Origin: Streptomyces yatensis
GTDB lineage: Bacteria > Actinomycetota > Actinomycetes > Streptomycetales > Streptomycetaceae
DNA: 64,000 nucleotides
NCBI RefSeq assembly: GCF_018069625.1
Contig: NZ_CP072941.1
Coordinates: forward strand, 2,480,001-2,544,000
Direction of reading: 5' to 3'
Both the position numbers and the translations under genes were made by a program. The notes beneath the pieces were generated by a model that saw only the letters and a list, made by a program, of their open reading frames with translations, made no database searches and was not told where the DNA came from. The stretch's first letter is position 1. The number at the start of each line of letters is the position of its first letter. Positions 63,667-64,000 of the stretch are shown piece after piece.

Positions 63667-64000
63667 CGGGTTTCCCTCGACGAGCGAGGTGACTCCCCAG
63701 TCGCGCGCCACCTCGGCGGTGTCCGCCCCAGGGCGGACGGGCGCGCGGCGCACCGCGCCCGGCGTGGCGGAGAAGCGCGGGGCGGGCGCGGGCTGGGTGA
63801 TCCCGCCGTGGTCGACGAAGGTGGAGCGGGCGGCGAGGTGCGGATGGGCCGGGGCCTCGCGCAGGGACAGCACGGGGGCGACGCAGGCGTCCGTGGCGCT
63901 GAAGACGGCGGTCCACTCCTCGCGGTCGCGCTGCTTGAAGCGGTCGGCGATGGCGGTGCGCAGCGCGGCCCAGCTGTCGAAGTCATCGCGGGCCGGGGCC
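63652..64000 (-). CDS. CaiB/BaiF CoA-transferase-like protein, C-terminal part (5' end outside the window)
   Basis: The last 115 residues of a gene entering from the right edge. The reading ...DDFDSWAALRTAIADRFKQR then EEWTAVFSATDACVAPVLSL, REAPAHPHLAARSTF and FSATPG is the conserved C-terminus of class III CoA-transferases and alpha-methylacyl-CoA racemases. The family's catalytic Asp lies upstream, outside the window. With fadA and fadB in line on the same strand it points to activation or racemisation of branched acyl-CoA before beta-oxidation. Its final bases lie in a 21-bp repeat array. Confidence 0.85.
   Translation of the reverse strand, partial: APARDDFDSWAALRTAIADRFKQRDREEWTAVFSATDACVAPVLSLREAPAHPHLAARSTFVDHGGITQPAPAPRFSATPGAVRRAPVRPGADTAEVARDWGVTSLVEGNPSGTS

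Overview
The window is high-GC DNA with strong G/C third-position bias, frequent GTG starts and GGAGG-type ribosome binding sites. Gene content (hopanoid operon, BldA-era style small regulators, secreted peptidases, many ABC/MFS/BCCT transporters, an 'LPFR' small protein, SCO6745-type protein) points to a chromosome of Streptomyces or a very close relative. From memory the order idi / SCO6745-like gene / hopanoid genes also exists in S. coelicolor (SCO6745-SCO6771 area), so most of the left 45 kb looks like conserved chromosome with one large insertion-like block. No rRNA, tRNA, CRISPR array, transposase or integrase was seen.

Layout. (1) 1-6.7 kb, minus strand: a tightly overlapping hopanoid operon hpnC-hpnD-hpnE-polyprenyl synthase-shc-hpnG (last gene cut by the window edge); a TetR gene lies upstream. 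(2) 7.8-9.0 kb: gene-poor, lower-GC3 stretch. (3) 9.0-26.3 kb, minus strand: a biosynthetic operon built around an iterative, PUFA-synthase/heterocyst-glycolipid-like (antiSMASH 'hglE-KS'-like) polyketide synthase in three proteins: AT-ACP; a 1995-residue protein FabL-type ER / KS / chain-length-factor-like KS / KR / DH; and a second KR / degenerate-DH protein. Around it are an efflux pump, a FAD monooxygenase, a SnoaL-like protein, an SDR and a fatty-acid-hydroxylase-like P450, with LuxR and IclR regulators upstream. This is the part most likely to be an undescribed system. (4) 26.4-33.7 kb, minus strand: a cell-envelope polymer/glycophospholipid operon: nucleotidyltransferase, sn-glycerol-1-phosphate-dehydrogenase-like enzyme, two CDP-alcohol phosphatidyltransferases, a GT2 glycosyltransferase and a TagGH-type ABC exporter. 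(5) 34.0-42.6 kb, mostly plus strand: galE, a zinc CDF exporter, idi, an anti-sigma-type ATPase, a crotonase, an SCO6745-like protein, a 46-residue LPFR protein and tex. (6) 43.0-64.0 kb: accessory metabolism: unknown 347-aa protein, BCCT transporter, three secreted peptidases, a DUF2236 protein, a large secreted GH2 beta-galactosidase, MerR and LysR regulators, an alpha/beta hydrolase, and fadB-fadA-CaiB beta-oxidation genes. This last region carries several minisatellite arrays (13, 18, 21 and 50 bp units).

How the parts fit. idi and the polyprenyl synthase feed squalene to HpnC/D/E and then Shc. The polyketide operon would make a long, at least partly reduced acyl chain from malonyl units on a single ACP, then oxidise it (P450, FAD enzyme, SDR) and export it by the MFS pump; no thioesterase is visible, so chain release is unexplained. 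The TagGH block would make a CDP-activated polyol, transfer it to a lipid or polymer and export the product to the envelope.
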